The notes under the pieces were generated by a model. The model was not told the DNA's origin. It did no database searches and saw nothing but the letters and a program-made list of their open reading frames with translations. Made by a program: the position numbers and the translations under genes. A DNA stretch of 64,000 bases from Thermoleophilaceae bacterium. GTDB lineage: Bacteria > Actinomycetota > Thermoleophilia > Solirubrobacterales > Thermoleophilaceae. The first letter of the stretch is position 1. The number at the start of each line of letters is the position of its first letter. The stretch is taken from assembly GCA_040901445.1 (NCBI GenBank), contig JBBDYQ010000010.1, positions 62,001-126,000 on the forward strand, given 5' to 3'. Below, piece after piece: positions 42,382 through 51,026 of the stretch.

Positions 42382-44898
42382 ATGGCCGGCCTTGCCGCCG
42401 CGGGCGTCCGCGAGATCGAGCTGCGGCGCGCCACCGACCTGGCGCTGCTGGGCGAGCGGCGCCTGGCTCAGGCCCAGGCGCTGGCCGGCATCGGCAGCTG
42501 GGAGTGGGACATCGCCGGCGGCCGGGCGATCTGGTCCGAGCGGGTCTACGAGATCATGGGCGTGGATCCCGCGCTGTCGGCATTCTCCCACGACGGCTTC
42601 ATGGACCACGTCCACCCCGACGACCGCGAGCGCGTGAAGGCCGAGATCCAGGCGGCCCTCGGCGGCGAGCGGCCCTGGTACGAGTACGAGTGCCGGATCC
42701 GCAGACCCGACGGGGAGCAGCGCAGCATCACGGTGCGCGCGGACGTGGAGCACGGCTCCGGCGGCCTGCCGCGGCGCAGCACCGGCATCGTGCGCGACGT
42801 CACCGCCGAGCGCGCCGCGGAGCGCGCCCTTGCCGACACGGCGCGGCGACTCGCCGAGGCCCAGTCCATCGCCGGGATGGGCAGCTGGGAATGGGACCTG
42901 CGCGACGGCTCGACCACGTGGTCACCGCCCCTCTACGAGCTGTTCGGTCACGACCCCGCGGCCCAGATCCTCGACTACGCGCGGATCATCGAGCGCGTCC
43001 ACGTCGACGACCGCGATCGGACGGCCGCCGAGATCGAGTCCGCGATGGCGGGCGCCGGGTCCTTCGACGTCTCGGCCCGGATCGTCCGCTTCGACGGCGA
43101 GCCACGCTGGGTTCGAGCGCGCGGCGAGATGATGCGAGACGACCGCGGCGAGCTCCTGCGAATGCTCGGCACCATCCAGGACACCACCGCCGCCCGCCGG
43201 TCCGAGTCGCTGCTGCGCGAGGCGGAGCAGCGCTTCGGCACGGCGTTCGAGTCCACCAGCTCCGGCATGGCGCTCATCGACGTTGAGATGCGGCGCTTCC
43301 TGCGCGTGAACACGGCGCTCTGCGTGGGCCTCGGCCGCCGCCGGGCGGACGTGCTGGCGATGGACCCCACCGCCCTCCTGCACTCAGACGACGCGCAGGT
43401 CGACGAGGGCGCGCTGGCCGAGCTCGTCGCAGGCCGGAGGCGCAGCATCGAGTTCGAGCGCCGCTTCGTGCTGCCCAGCGGCGAGATCCGGATCGCCCTC
43501 GTCCACATCGGTCTCGTCCGCGATGCAGAGGGGGAGCCGCTCTACTTCGTCGTGCAGGCGCGGGACCTGACCGACCAGCGCCGGGCCGAGGAGCAGGTGC
43601 GCTTCCACACGCTGCACCATCCGCTCACCGGCCTGCCCAACCGCACGCTGTTCCTCGACCGCCTTCGCCACGCCCTGCTCCAGGCAGAGCGCCGTGGCTC
43701 CACGATCGCGGTTCTCGTCATCGACATCGACCGCTTCCGCGTGGTGAACGAGCGGTTCGGGCTCGCGGGCGGGGATCACGTGCTGAAGACCGTGGGGCCT
43801 CGGCTGGCCCGCGGCCTGCGCGACTCCGACACGGTCGCCCACCTGGGCGAGGACCTCTTCGCGGTGGCCTGCGAGGACCTCGCGGACGAACACGAGGCGA
43901 TCGAGCTGGCTGCCCGCCTGCAGCGGGCGGTCGGGCGGCCCGTGGACGTGGACGGACAGTCGCTCCAGCTCGCGGCCAGCATCGGCGTGGCGCTGGCCGC
44001 GACCGGCGGCGGCCAGGCCGAGGACCTGGTGCGGGACGCCGAGTACGCCGCGCTCGGCGCGCGGGAGCGCGGCGGCGGACGCTGGGAGGTGTTCGATCCG
44101 GCGCTGCGGTCGCGTCTGGTCGACCGCCTCGAGCTCGAGCTCGAGCTGCGGACCGGCATCGAGGGCGGCGAGCTGCGCGTGCACTACCAGCCGGTCACGG
44201 CGTTGGACGCCGAGACGCTGGTGGGATACGAGGCGCTCGTGCGGTGGGAGCACCCCGAGCGCGGCCTGCTCCATCCCGGTGACTTCCTCCCCGTGGCCGA
44301 GGAGAGCGGGCTCGACGTCCCGCTCGGGTCGTTCGTGCTCCGCGAGGCCTGCCGCCAGGTCGTGGCATGGGGGGACGAGGACCCGGAGTGGGAGCACGTC
44401 GGCCTGGGCGTGAACGTGTCCGCCCGGCAGCTGGACCAGCCGGGCTTCGTGGGTGAGGTGGCCGAGGTGCTGGCCGAGACCGGCATCCGCCCCGCGCGCC
44501 TGCGGCTCGAGCTCACCGAGACGGACCTCATGCACTCGGCGGACCCGGTGGGCACGATCGAGCGGCTGAAGAAGCTCGGCGTGCGCGTGATCCTCGACGA
44601 CTTCGGCACCGGCTACTCGTCGCTCTCCCATCTCCGCAGCTTCCCCGTGGACGGGCTGAAGATCGACCGATCGTTCGTGGCCGACATCGACACCGACGTG
44701 CAGTCGGCGCAGATCGTGGACGCCATAGTGGCGATGGCGCGCGCGCTCGACCTCACCGTCGTGGCGGAGGGCGTGGAGACCCAGGAGCAGCTCGCAAGCC
44801 TGGCGGCGCTGGACTGCCACATGCTTCAGGGCTTCCTGCTCGGGCGTCCGGTTCCGCCCGCCGACGTGCGCCGCGACTGGACGCTGCCGGCGCGATAG
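42382..44898 (+). CDS. PAS-PAS-PAS-GGDEF(degenerate)-EAL signalling protein
   Basis: The 838-aa soluble protein has two PAS/PAC units starting at GIGSWEWDIAGG and GMGSWEWDLRDG, a third PAS (AFESTSSGMALIDVEMRRF), a GGDEF domain from HHPLTGLPNRTLFLDRL and an EAL domain. The GGDEF signature reads GEDLF, so cyclase activity is unlikely. The EAL part keeps YEALVRWEHP, ELTETDL, LDDFGTGYSSL and AEGVETQEQ, so c-di-GMP hydrolysis is likely. GGAGGG 7 nt before ATG 42382 favours this start over GTG 42349. There are no membrane segments. Confidence 0.9.
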   Translation: MAGLAAAGVREIELRRATDLALLGERRLAQAQALAGIGSWEWDIAGGRAIWSERVYEIMGVDPALSAFSHDGFMDHVHPDDRERVKAEIQAALGGERPWYEYECRIRRPDGEQRSITVRADVEHGSGGLPRRSTGIVRDVTAERAAERALADTARRLAEAQSIAGMGSWEWDLRDGSTTWSPPLYELFGHDPAAQILDYARIIERVHVDDRDRTAAEIESAMAGAGSFDVSARIVRFDGEPRWVRARGEMMRDDRGELLRMLGTIQDTTAARRSESLLREAEQRFGTAFESTSSGMALIDVEMRRFLRVNTALCVGLGRRRADVLAMDPTALLHSDDAQVDEGALAELVAGRRRSIEFERRFVLPSGEIRIALVHIGLVRDAEGEPLYFVVQARDLTDQRRAEEQVRFHTLHHPLTGLPNRTLFLDRLRHALLQAERRGSTIAVLVIDIDRFRVVNERFGLAGGDHVLKTVGPRLARGLRDSDTVAHLGEDLFAVACEDLADEHEAIELAARLQRAVGRPVDVDGQSLQLAASIGVALAATGGGQAEDLVRDAEYAALGARERGGGRWEVFDPALRSRLVDRLELELELRTGIEGGELRVHYQPVTALDAETLVGYEALVRWEHPERGLLHPGDFLPVAEESGLDVPLGSFVLREACRQVVAWGDEDPEWEHVGLGVNVSARQLDQPGFVGEVAEVLAETGIRPARLRLELTETDLMHSADPVGTIERLKKLGVRVILDDFGTGYSSLSHLRSFPVDGLKIDRSFVADIDTDVQSAQIVDAIVAMARALDLTVVAEGVETQEQLASLAALDCHMLQGFLLGRPVPPADVRRDWTLPAR

Positions 44899-44979
44899 GG
44901 TCGCGGGCCTGTTGGGAGCGGCCGGACTGCCGGTGGATGCCGCTTGAACAAAGGTGACGCAGGCGTCAGACTGCCTGCG

Positions 44980-45903
44980 ATGCTCCGGCTCGCCGCTGCC
45001 GCCTGCGCGCTCGCCCTCGCCATCCCGGCGGCGGCGCTCGCCGAGGACGCACCGTACGTCGAGTGGGCCAACCACCTGCCCGCGCTGCCGGGCCAGTTCA
45101 CGCCCAACACCTTCGACGACTGCGCCGACGCCGATCCCGCCTGCGTGCAGGCCACCCTCGACGAGATGTATCGACGCTACGGCGAGCTGATCGCCGCGGA
45201 CTGCGACCACAACGCCGTGTTCGCGCTCACCTACATACGCGTGACCGAGATCTACGCGGAGAACGCGCACAACGGGTTCTTCGAGGAGGAGGACTTCCTC
45301 GCCCGCGAGGACGCGGTCTTCGCCCGGCTCTACTTCGACTCCTACGACGCGTGGGCGGCCGGCGAGGACGCGGCGGTGCCGCCGGCGTGGCAGATGGCGT
45401 TCGACACCGCCCGCGACCGCGCGGTGCCCGCGCTGGGCAACATGCTCCAGGGCATCAACGCGCACGTGAACCGCGACATGCCGTTCATGCTCGCCGGGCT
45501 CGGGCTCACCAAGCCCGACGGCACCAGCCGCAAGCGCGACCACGACGCCATGAACGAGCTGCTCAACCGCGTCTATGACGACGTGATCGCGGAGATGACA
45601 CAGCGGTTCGACCCCAGCGTGGACGACTTCGACCCCCCCGGCGCGCTCGACAACCTCGCCGGCTTCCAGATCCTGCCGCTGTGGCGCGAGGGCGTGTGGC
45701 GCAATGCCGAGCTGCTCACGCTGGCCACCACGCCCGAGGCGCGCGCCGGGGTGGCGCAGTGGATCGAGCTGTATGCGCTGCTGCAGGCGCAGATGATCCG
45801 CTCCGGGTTCGGGTACCGCGGCGACCAGGACAGCACGGAGCGCGACGCGCACTGCGCGGCCCAGGACAACTCGGTCGAGGACGCGCGCCCGCCCGCGGAG
45901 TGA
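44980..45903 (+). CDS. Secreted DUF5995-like protein
   Basis: A signal peptide (LRLAAAACALALAIPAAALA) precedes a helical domain. Features include FDDCADADPACVQATLDEMY, DCDHNAVFALTYIRVTEIYA and FARLYFDSYDAW, as in DUF5995 family proteins (assignment from memory of the pattern). The function is unknown. ATG 44980 is preferred over TTG 44944 because it begins directly at the signal peptide. The stop overlaps the GTG of the ATP-grasp gene. Confidence 0.72.
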   Translation: MLRLAAAACALALAIPAAALAEDAPYVEWANHLPALPGQFTPNTFDDCADADPACVQATLDEMYRRYGELIAADCDHNAVFALTYIRVTEIYAENAHNGFFEEEDFLAREDAVFARLYFDSYDAWAAGEDAAVPPAWQMAFDTARDRAVPALGNMLQGINAHVNRDMPFMLAGLGLTKPDGTSRKRDHDAMNELLNRVYDDVIAEMTQRFDPSVDDFDPPGALDNLAGFQILPLWREGVWRNAELLTLATTPEARAGVAQWIELYALLQAQMIRSGFGYRGDQDSTERDAHCAAQDNSVEDARPPAE

Positions 45904-46763
45904 TCGCCCTCGCCACCTGCGAGGACCTGCCCGAGCTCGATCCCGACGACGCCGCTCTCGTCACCGCCCTGCGCGGGCGCGGGCTGGACCCGCGGCCGGC
46001 CATCTGGAGCGACCCGGAGGTGGACTGGGCGGCCTTCGACCTCTGCCTGATCCGCTCTGTGTGGGACTACTTCCACCGGCCGGGCGAGTTTCTCGACTGG
46101 GTGGACCGCGCCGGCGCGGCCGTGCCCATGTGGAACCCGCCGGAGACCCTGCGCTGGAACGCGCACAAGTCCTACCTGCGCGAGCTCGAGGCCGCGGGGG
46201 TGCCCACGATCCCCACAGCCTGGCTCAAGCGCGGCGACCCCGTGGACCTGAGGACGCTGCTCGCCGAGCGCGGCTGGGACGACGCCATCGTGAAGCCGGC
46301 AGTAGCGGGCGGGTCGCTGGGCCTGCACCGCGTGGGCGAGGGACGGGCGGCGCAGGCGCACGTCGATGCGCTGCTCGAGTCCGGCGACACCATGGTGCAG
46401 CCCTTCCTCCCCTCCATCACCGGCGGCGAGCTCTCGATCGTGTGCGTGGACGGTCAGCCCGGCCACGCCGTGCGCAAGACGCCGCGGGCCGGCGACATCC
46501 GCGTCCAGCCCGAGCACGGCGGGCTGGTGGAGCGGGCCGAGCCGGATGCCCGCGAGGCCGAGGTGGCCCGCCGCGTGCTCGACGCCCTGCCCCATCCCGC
46601 GCTGTATGCCCGCGTGGACCTCGTGCGCGGCCGCCAGGGCGATCCGCTCCTCATCGAGGCCGAGTGCATCGAGCCGCGGCTCTTCCTCGCCCACGACCCC
46701 GACGCCGCCGGGCGGGTGGCCGCGGCGGTGGCGGAACGACTGGACGGATCGCCGCCAGCATGA
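45900..46763 (+). CDS. ATP-grasp superfamily protein
   Basis: The 287-aa cytoplasmic protein resembles RimK/cycloserine-synthetase-like ATP-grasp enzymes: CLIRSVWDYFHRPGEFLDWV, MWNPPETLRWNAHKSYLREL, AIVKPAVAGGSLGLHRV with the ATP-binding Lys, and LLIEAECIEPRLFL with the metal-binding acidic residues. Such enzymes ligate a carboxylate to an amine. The substrate is unknown. GTG 45900 overlaps the preceding gene, so it is co-expressed with a secreted protein. Confidence 0.8.
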   Translation: MIALATCEDLPELDPDDAALVTALRGRGLDPRPAIWSDPEVDWAAFDLCLIRSVWDYFHRPGEFLDWVDRAGAAVPMWNPPETLRWNAHKSYLRELEAAGVPTIPTAWLKRGDPVDLRTLLAERGWDDAIVKPAVAGGSLGLHRVGEGRAAQAHVDALLESGDTMVQPFLPSITGGELSIVCVDGQPGHAVRKTPRAGDIRVQPEHGGLVERAEPDAREAEVARRVLDALPHPALYARVDLVRGRQGDPLLIEAECIEPRLFLAHDPDAAGRVAAAVAERLDGSPPA

Positions 46764-46822
46764 GACCAGGTTGAGACCCCGCTGGTACTGACCGCCACGC
46801 GCGGCGCCCCTACGTTCGGCAC

Positions 46823-47113
46823 ATGGGGTTCTTCAAGGACATCCGTGTCGCCGAGAACGGGCGGGCGGAGCGGCTGGTGGCCGTGGGCGCGCTCGGCTGG
46901 GCTCGGATCGACGGCGTCCACGACACCGGCCTGACCGCGGGGGACGACGCCGCGCTGATCTTCGACCTCACGGTCGAGGTGCCCGGGCGCGAGCGCTACC
47001 GGACCGCGCACACCCAGGTCGTGTCGCGGGACGCGGCGGAGCGGCTCAAGCAGGGCGCGCGGGTTCCCGTGCGCGTGGACCCCGAGGACCCCACCGAGCT
47101 GCTGCTCTCCTAG
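46823..47113 (+). CDS. Conserved-looking hypothetical protein, 96 aa
   Basis: The family is not recognised. The protein is beta-rich (ERLVAVGALGWARIDGVHDT, ALIFDLTVEVPGRERYRTA) and ends in VPVRVDPEDPTELLLS, a layout seen in small OB-like or DUF3592-like modules without the membrane helices. The genomic context does not suggest a role. Confidence 0.66.
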   Translation: MGFFKDIRVAENGRAERLVAVGALGWARIDGVHDTGLTAGDDAALIFDLTVEVPGRERYRTAHTQVVSRDAAERLKQGARVPVRVDPEDPTELLLS

Positions 47114-47129
47114 GGGCGCCGCCGGCCGG

Positions 47130-47957
47130 TCAGCGCGTGGCCGTGGCCCATAGGTCGCCGCCACCGAGGCGGCGCGTGAGCCAGTGCGCGGCGAAGCGAT
47201 GGTAGGTCGTGCGCGCGCGCCCCGGGGGGACGAAGCCGTCGTAGACCACCTGCCCGATCCACGCCCGCGGCCCCGAGAGCCCGGCCCGCTTCAGGGAGCG
47301 GCGCAGCGAGCCCACCGTCTGCTCGTTCACGTGCATGAGGCGCTCGTGCTCGTTGCGTGGATCCCTCGGCCAGGCGCGCAGCCGCGGCGGCCAGAGCACG
47401 CGCTGGAGGCGGTAGGTGACGTCGTAGATCGTGCGGTTGGGCAGCGTGTGCACGAGCACGCGGCCGCCGGGCGCGAGAATGCGGCGCGCCTCGAGCAGCG
47501 CCTGGTGGAACTCGTCCGGGGCCAGGTGCTCCACGAAGTCGAGCATCGTCACGAGGTCGGCGATGCCGTCCTCGAGCGGGAGCCGGCGGGCGTCGGCCTG
47601 GATGACCTCGGCACGGTCGCCCACTCCGTGCTTGGCCAGAGTGGTGCGGGCCAGCTCGACCGCGGCCTCGGCGTACTCCACACCGATCGCCCGCGTGGCG
47701 CCCTGACACACCGCCACGGCCAGCAGCTCACCGCGGCCGGTGCCGACGTCCACCACCGTCTCGCCCTCGCGGAAGCCGGCCATGTGGAGAGCGCCGGGGT
47801 ACATTCCGTGCCAGGCCTCGCCGCCGGAGTCGCGCCACTCCTCATAGCCCGCACAGGCATGCAGGTAGTAGTCCTCGTCGTAGACGTCGGCGGGGACCGC
47901 GGGTGGCGGCAGCGTGCTTGTTGCCCGTGCTTCGATCGTTCCTCCTACGCCCGGCAT
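47130..47957 (-). CDS. SAM-dependent methyltransferase
   Basis: The 275-aa class I methyltransferase has the SAM-binding motif VVDVGTGRGELLAVAV (about 67-82), an acidic E94 after GVEYAE, an ADARRLPLEDGIADLVTMLD segment, and the post-motif RRILAPGGRVLVHTLPN. The C-terminal region (RYRLQRVLWPPRL-like, HVNEQTVGSLRRSLKRAGLS) resembles UbiE/Coq5-like or lipid/glycan methyltransferases. The substrate is unknown. It is divergent from nucS. Confidence 0.85.
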   Translation of the reverse strand: MPGVGGTIEARATSTLPPPAVPADVYDEDYYLHACAGYEEWRDSGGEAWHGMYPGALHMAGFREGETVVDVGTGRGELLAVAVCQGATRAIGVEYAEAAVELARTTLAKHGVGDRAEVIQADARRLPLEDGIADLVTMLDFVEHLAPDEFHQALLEARRILAPGGRVLVHTLPNRTIYDVTYRLQRVLWPPRLRAWPRDPRNEHERLMHVNEQTVGSLRRSLKRAGLSGPRAWIGQVVYDGFVPPGRARTTYHRFAAHWLTRRLGGGDLWATATR

Positions 47958-48023
47958 CCCGCCGGGCGCCTTCCCACAGCCGATCGTAGCCTCGATCCGG
48001 CCCCGCCGCTACGGTCTCGACCC

Positions 48024-48692
48024 GTGCGCCTGATCGTCGCCCGCTGCGAGGTCCGCTACTCCGGCCGCCTGGAGGCCGTGCTGCCCGAGGCGCTGCGCCT
48101 GCTCATGCTCAAGTCCGACGGCTCGGTGATGGTGCACTCCGACGCCGGCGGCTACAAGCCCGAGAACTGGATGACGCCGCCCACGGTCGTGGAGGAGGAC
48201 GGCGACGGCATCGTTGTGCGCAAGCAGGGCGCCGAGGACCGGCTCGACATCCGCCTCGCCGAGGTGCTGTCAGACGTCACGCACGACATGGGCGAGGCGG
48301 CGGCGCTGCAGAAGGACGGCGTCGAGCGGCACCTGCAGGAGCTGCTGGCCGAGTCGCCCGAGTGGTGCGGGGAGGGCTTCCGGCTCGTGCGGCGGGAGTG
48401 GCCCACCGACATCGGCCCGGTCGACCTCATGTGCCGCGACGCCGAGGAGGACTGGGTGGCCGTGGAGATCAAGCGAATCGGCACGATCGGCGCCGTCGAG
48501 CAGCTCTGCCGCTACCTGGAGCGCATCAGGCTCGACCCGGCCCTGGCGTCGTGCCGGGGCGTGCTGGCCGCCCAGGTCGTCAAGCCCCAGGCGCGGGTGC
48601 TTGCGGAGTCGCGCGGGCTCGGCTGGGTCGAGGTGGACCTGGCGCTGCTGCGCGGCGAGCGCGAGCCCGACCTGACCCTCTTCGCCCAGTAG
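48024..48692 (+). CDS. nucS: Mismatch-specific endonuclease NucS (EndoMS)
   Basis: NucS replaces MutS/MutL-type mismatch repair in many actinobacteria by cutting both strands at mismatches. The 222-aa protein fits: N-terminal MVHSDAGGYKPENWMTPP DNA-contact segment and a C-terminal PD-(D/E)XK core IGPVDLMCRDAEEDW followed by VAVEIKRIGTIGAVEQLCRY. The C-terminal PDLTLFAQ resembles a clamp-interaction tail. GTG 48024 gives the usual length. Confidence 0.92.
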   Translation: MRLIVARCEVRYSGRLEAVLPEALRLLMLKSDGSVMVHSDAGGYKPENWMTPPTVVEEDGDGIVVRKQGAEDRLDIRLAEVLSDVTHDMGEAAALQKDGVERHLQELLAESPEWCGEGFRLVRREWPTDIGPVDLMCRDAEEDWVAVEIKRIGTIGAVEQLCRYLERIRLDPALASCRGVLAAQVVKPQARVLAESRGLGWVEVDLALLRGEREPDLTLFAQ

Positions 48693-48696
48693 CCGC

Positions 48697-49125
48697 CTAG
48701 GGCTGTGCAGGCGCCGGCGCGGCCGCGGTGCGCTCCGCGAGCCGGGCGCGGTGGCGGCCGCCGAGCGCGCCGAGGATCACACCGAAGACGGTCGTGATCG
48801 CCACGAGCAGGATCTCGGGGTGGGGAAGCTCCGCCTTGGGCTCGGAGTCGAAGAACAGGCCGTGGGCGAGCAGGATCCAGACGCCGAACTGCATCCCTCC
48901 GACCAGCCCGCGGTAGGCGCCGTAGCGGGGGCCGGCGTGCTCCAGGCCCGCGCCGTAACCGCCGGCGATGCCGAGGATGGCCAGCACGAGATAGGCGATC
49001 TCGGAGATGCCCAGCATCACGCCCGCGATCGCGCCGAAGAGCGACGGAACGACGACCACGAGCAGCAGCTCCTGGCCCGCCGAGCGATCGTCGAGCAGTG
49101 GTGGAAGCCGGTTCGCCATTCTCAT
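48697..49125 (-). CDS. Membrane protein, 142 aa
   Basis: Four hydrophobic segments are visible (LLLVVVVPSLFGAIAGVMLG, IAYLVLAILGIAGGYGAGLE, GGMQFGVWILLAHGLFF and LLVAITTVFGVILGALGG), with a short charged start and Ala/Pro-rich end. No family is recognised. It converges on nucS with 4 nt between the stops. Confidence 0.68.
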   Translation of the reverse strand: MRMANRLPPLLDDRSAGQELLLVVVVPSLFGAIAGVMLGISEIAYLVLAILGIAGGYGAGLEHAGPRYGAYRGLVGGMQFGVWILLAHGLFFDSEPKAELPHPEILLVAITTVFGVILGALGGRHRARLAERTAAAPAPAQP

Positions 49126-49206
49126 CCTCCTGCCGGGGCCGCGGCGATCCTATCCGGCCCGGGCAGGGATTCGGAAGCCGTCCGTCGGGGAAAGGAGGAT
49201 GTCGGC

Positions 49207-49452
49207 GTGATCTTCAGCATCCTCCTCTTCGCCGCCGTGGGCTTCGCCTTCGGCTACGCGTTCGGTGGCCCGGTCGCCTGGATCGTCGCACTCGGCCTGC
49301 CCACGCTCGTGGCCCTCGCCACGGTCGCGGGCGACGGATTCGACGACTTCAACTTCGTCGCCTTCGTCGTCACCCTGCTGCTCAGCGGCTTCGGCGTGAT
49401 CGTGGGCGCCCTGCTCCGCCGCCGCGGCGAGCAGCGTCCGCGCGAGGCCTGA
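49207..49452 (+). CDS. Small membrane protein, 81 aa
   Basis: The protein consists almost entirely of membrane helices (FSILLFAAVGFAFGYAFGGP, WIVALGLPTLVALATVAG, FVAFVVTLLLSGFGVIVGAL) with a basic tail. AGGAGG lies about 7 nt before GTG 49207. No family is recognised. It converges on greA with 6 nt between stops. Confidence 0.66.
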   Translation: MIFSILLFAAVGFAFGYAFGGPVAWIVALGLPTLVALATVAGDGFDDFNFVAFVVTLLLSGFGVIVGALLRRRGEQRPREA

Positions 49453-49458
49453 CGGCGC

Positions 49459-49917
49459 TCAGCGCACAGTCACCACGCGCAGCTTCCGCTCGCCCTTCGG
49501 CGTGGAGACCACGGCCACGTCGCCGGGGCGGCAGCCCGCCAGGGCGGCGGCCATCGGGGAGTCCGACGAGAGCAGGCCCTTCGCCGGCTCGGCGTCCCGC
49601 GACGAGACGATGCGGTAGACCAGCTGCCGGCCCGAGTCGTCCTCGACCTCGAGCGTGGACCCGAACCCGGCGACGTCGCCGGTCACGGCCTCCACGACGG
49701 TGGCGGTGCGGATCCGCTCGAGCAGCTTGTTGATGCGCGCCTCCAGATGCCCCTGCGCATCCTTGGCCGCGTGGTACTCGGCGTTCTCCTTGAGGTCGCC
49801 CCACTCACGCGCCGTCTTGATCTCGGCTGCGATGGCGGCGCGCCCCGCGGTCTCGAGCTCGGCGACCTCGGCGCGCAGCGCCTCGAGGTCCTCTGCGGTC
49901 ATCACGTTCTGCTCCAT
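49459..49917 (-). CDS. greA: Transcription elongation factor GreA
   Basis: GreA rescues backtracked RNA polymerase by stimulating cleavage of the transcript 3' end. The 152-aa protein has the N-terminal coiled coil with REWGDLKENAEYHAAKDAQG, the tip carrying the acidic residues, and a C-terminal FKBP-like domain (LVYRIVSSRDAEPAKGLLSS, SPMAAALAGCRPGDVAVV). The length is normal for GreA. It is the last gene before the tRNA-Val cassette. Confidence 0.94.
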   Translation of the reverse strand: MEQNVMTAEDLEALRAEVAELETAGRAAIAAEIKTAREWGDLKENAEYHAAKDAQGHLEARINKLLERIRTATVVEAVTGDVAGFGSTLEVEDDSGRQLVYRIVSSRDAEPAKGLLSSDSPMAAALAGCRPGDVAVVSTPKGERKLRVVTVR

Positions 49918-50038
49918 GGGCTCCTTCGGTGGCCGTGGACGGCGTTCCTGCAGCGAACAAAGCTAGCGGCGGCGCGGGCGATCTCGCGGCCCGTGCGTGC
50001 AGGGCACTCAACCGACAGACTGTGCGGGTGAGAATGAG

Positions 50039-50083
50039 AATGGGCGGTGCCCGGCTCGAACGGGCGACCTCCTGCTTGTAAGG
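50039..50083 (-). repeat. Displaced 3' half of tRNA-Val (left attachment site)
   Basis: These 45 bases are identical to 50904-50948: the 3' half of the intact tRNA-Val plus two flanking bases, ending in the anticodon stem. No 5' half is present. The configuration mirrors the tRNA-Asp repeat at 15293. Confidence 0.92.
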
Positions 50084-50298
50084 AGCGAGCAGCTCCTGCT
50101 TTCTGTTGCCATGGATGCCGAATGGTCCTTCGGAAGCGGGTCCCCTCAACAAGGCGTACCCAGGCTGCTGCTACCTGGTGCGCTTTGCTGCTTCCAATGC
50201 GCTTCCAGATTGGGGCGTGACTTCGCGTACGTCGCCAGCCGGCGTTCCAGGCCGCGCTACAGCCGTACTCGGCCGTTCCCGCGGAGATGCTCCGTTGA

Positions 50299-50342
50299 CG
50301 GTCGCCTGACAGCCGACCGGCCGCTCTCCCTTCAGGCGACCG
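50299..50342 (-). terminator. Hairpin after the cassette membrane-protein gene
   Basis: CGGTCGCCTGA (50299-50309) and TCAGGCGACCG (50332-50342) form a perfect 11-bp stem with a 22-nt loop, directly following the TAG of the minus-strand gene. Confidence 0.55.
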
Positions 50343-50711
50343 CTACCTGTCGTCGTCGAGCACGTTGCCCTCTTCGCGTCGCAGCAGCCACGCACCAAGC
50401 AGCGCCAGCCCGGCGGCGAGCGACGCCAGCACGGCGGCCTCGAAGAACGCTGCGCTGAGGTCTCGGGCGAGCGTCAGGGGGGCGACGTCACCGCCGAACG
50501 TGTCGGCTTCGTCGAGCGTCTGATGCTTGATCGTCGTGTAGAGGTCGAGTGCGAGCACCGCGGCGGCGGCCGCGGCCGTGATGCGACTGACCCAGAACAC
50601 CACGGCCCCGGACGACGTCGCCGGCGAGGCGGGGAAGACCCGGATCGCCGCGCCGAGTCCGGCGGCGAGGGCGAGCACGGCGATCACGACGACCAGCCCT
50701 GTCTCGGACAT
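50343..50711 (-). CDS. Small membrane protein carried by the tRNA-Val cassette
   Basis: The 122-aa protein has three hydrophobic segments (LVVVIAVLALAAGLGAAIRV, VVFWVSRITAAAAAAVLALD, FFEAAVLASLAAGLALLGAW) with an extracytoplasmic-looking loop (TIKHQTLDEADTFGGDVAPL) and an acidic tail. GGAGGTA 5-6 nt before ATG 50711 is a good ribosome-binding site. The family is not recognised. As the only gene of the cassette it is the candidate cargo. Confidence 0.68.
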   Translation of the reverse strand: MSETGLVVVIAVLALAAGLGAAIRVFPASPATSSGAVVFWVSRITAAAAAAVLALDLYTTIKHQTLDEADTFGGDVAPLTLARDLSAAFFEAAVLASLAAGLALLGAWLLRREEGNVLDDDR

Positions 50712-50905
50712 CAGCTACCTCCAGGTCGAGCGGCAGCGTCCCCGCCTTCGGCAGACGCTACTCGAGCGCGACCAGGAGCGCCAGGAACCTGCTGCGCGCT
50801 CACGCGAGCTCGAGTGCCGCGGCCATCGGAAGCTGCGGCCTGATCCCGGCGCGCGGCCGCCCGCCTGCTCACGTCCTGTTGTGGAGCGAAAAGTCCGGCG
50901 GCTAA

Positions 50906-50978
<73 letters not shown>

Positions 50979-51026
50979 TTGGCGACGCGGCCCGCGCCGC
51001 GCGCCTCGTAAGGGTACGGCCCGCGC

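Larger units (their letters stand above)
49918..50342. other. Gene-free stretch spanning the left end of the tRNA-Val cassette
   Basis: No gene is supported here. The stretch contains the probable greA promoter region, the tRNA-Val 3' copy at 50039-50083, a short AGGAGC/GCTCCT inverted repeat at 50081-50097 at the junction, and the terminator hairpin of the cassette gene at 50299-50342. Confidence 0.5.
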
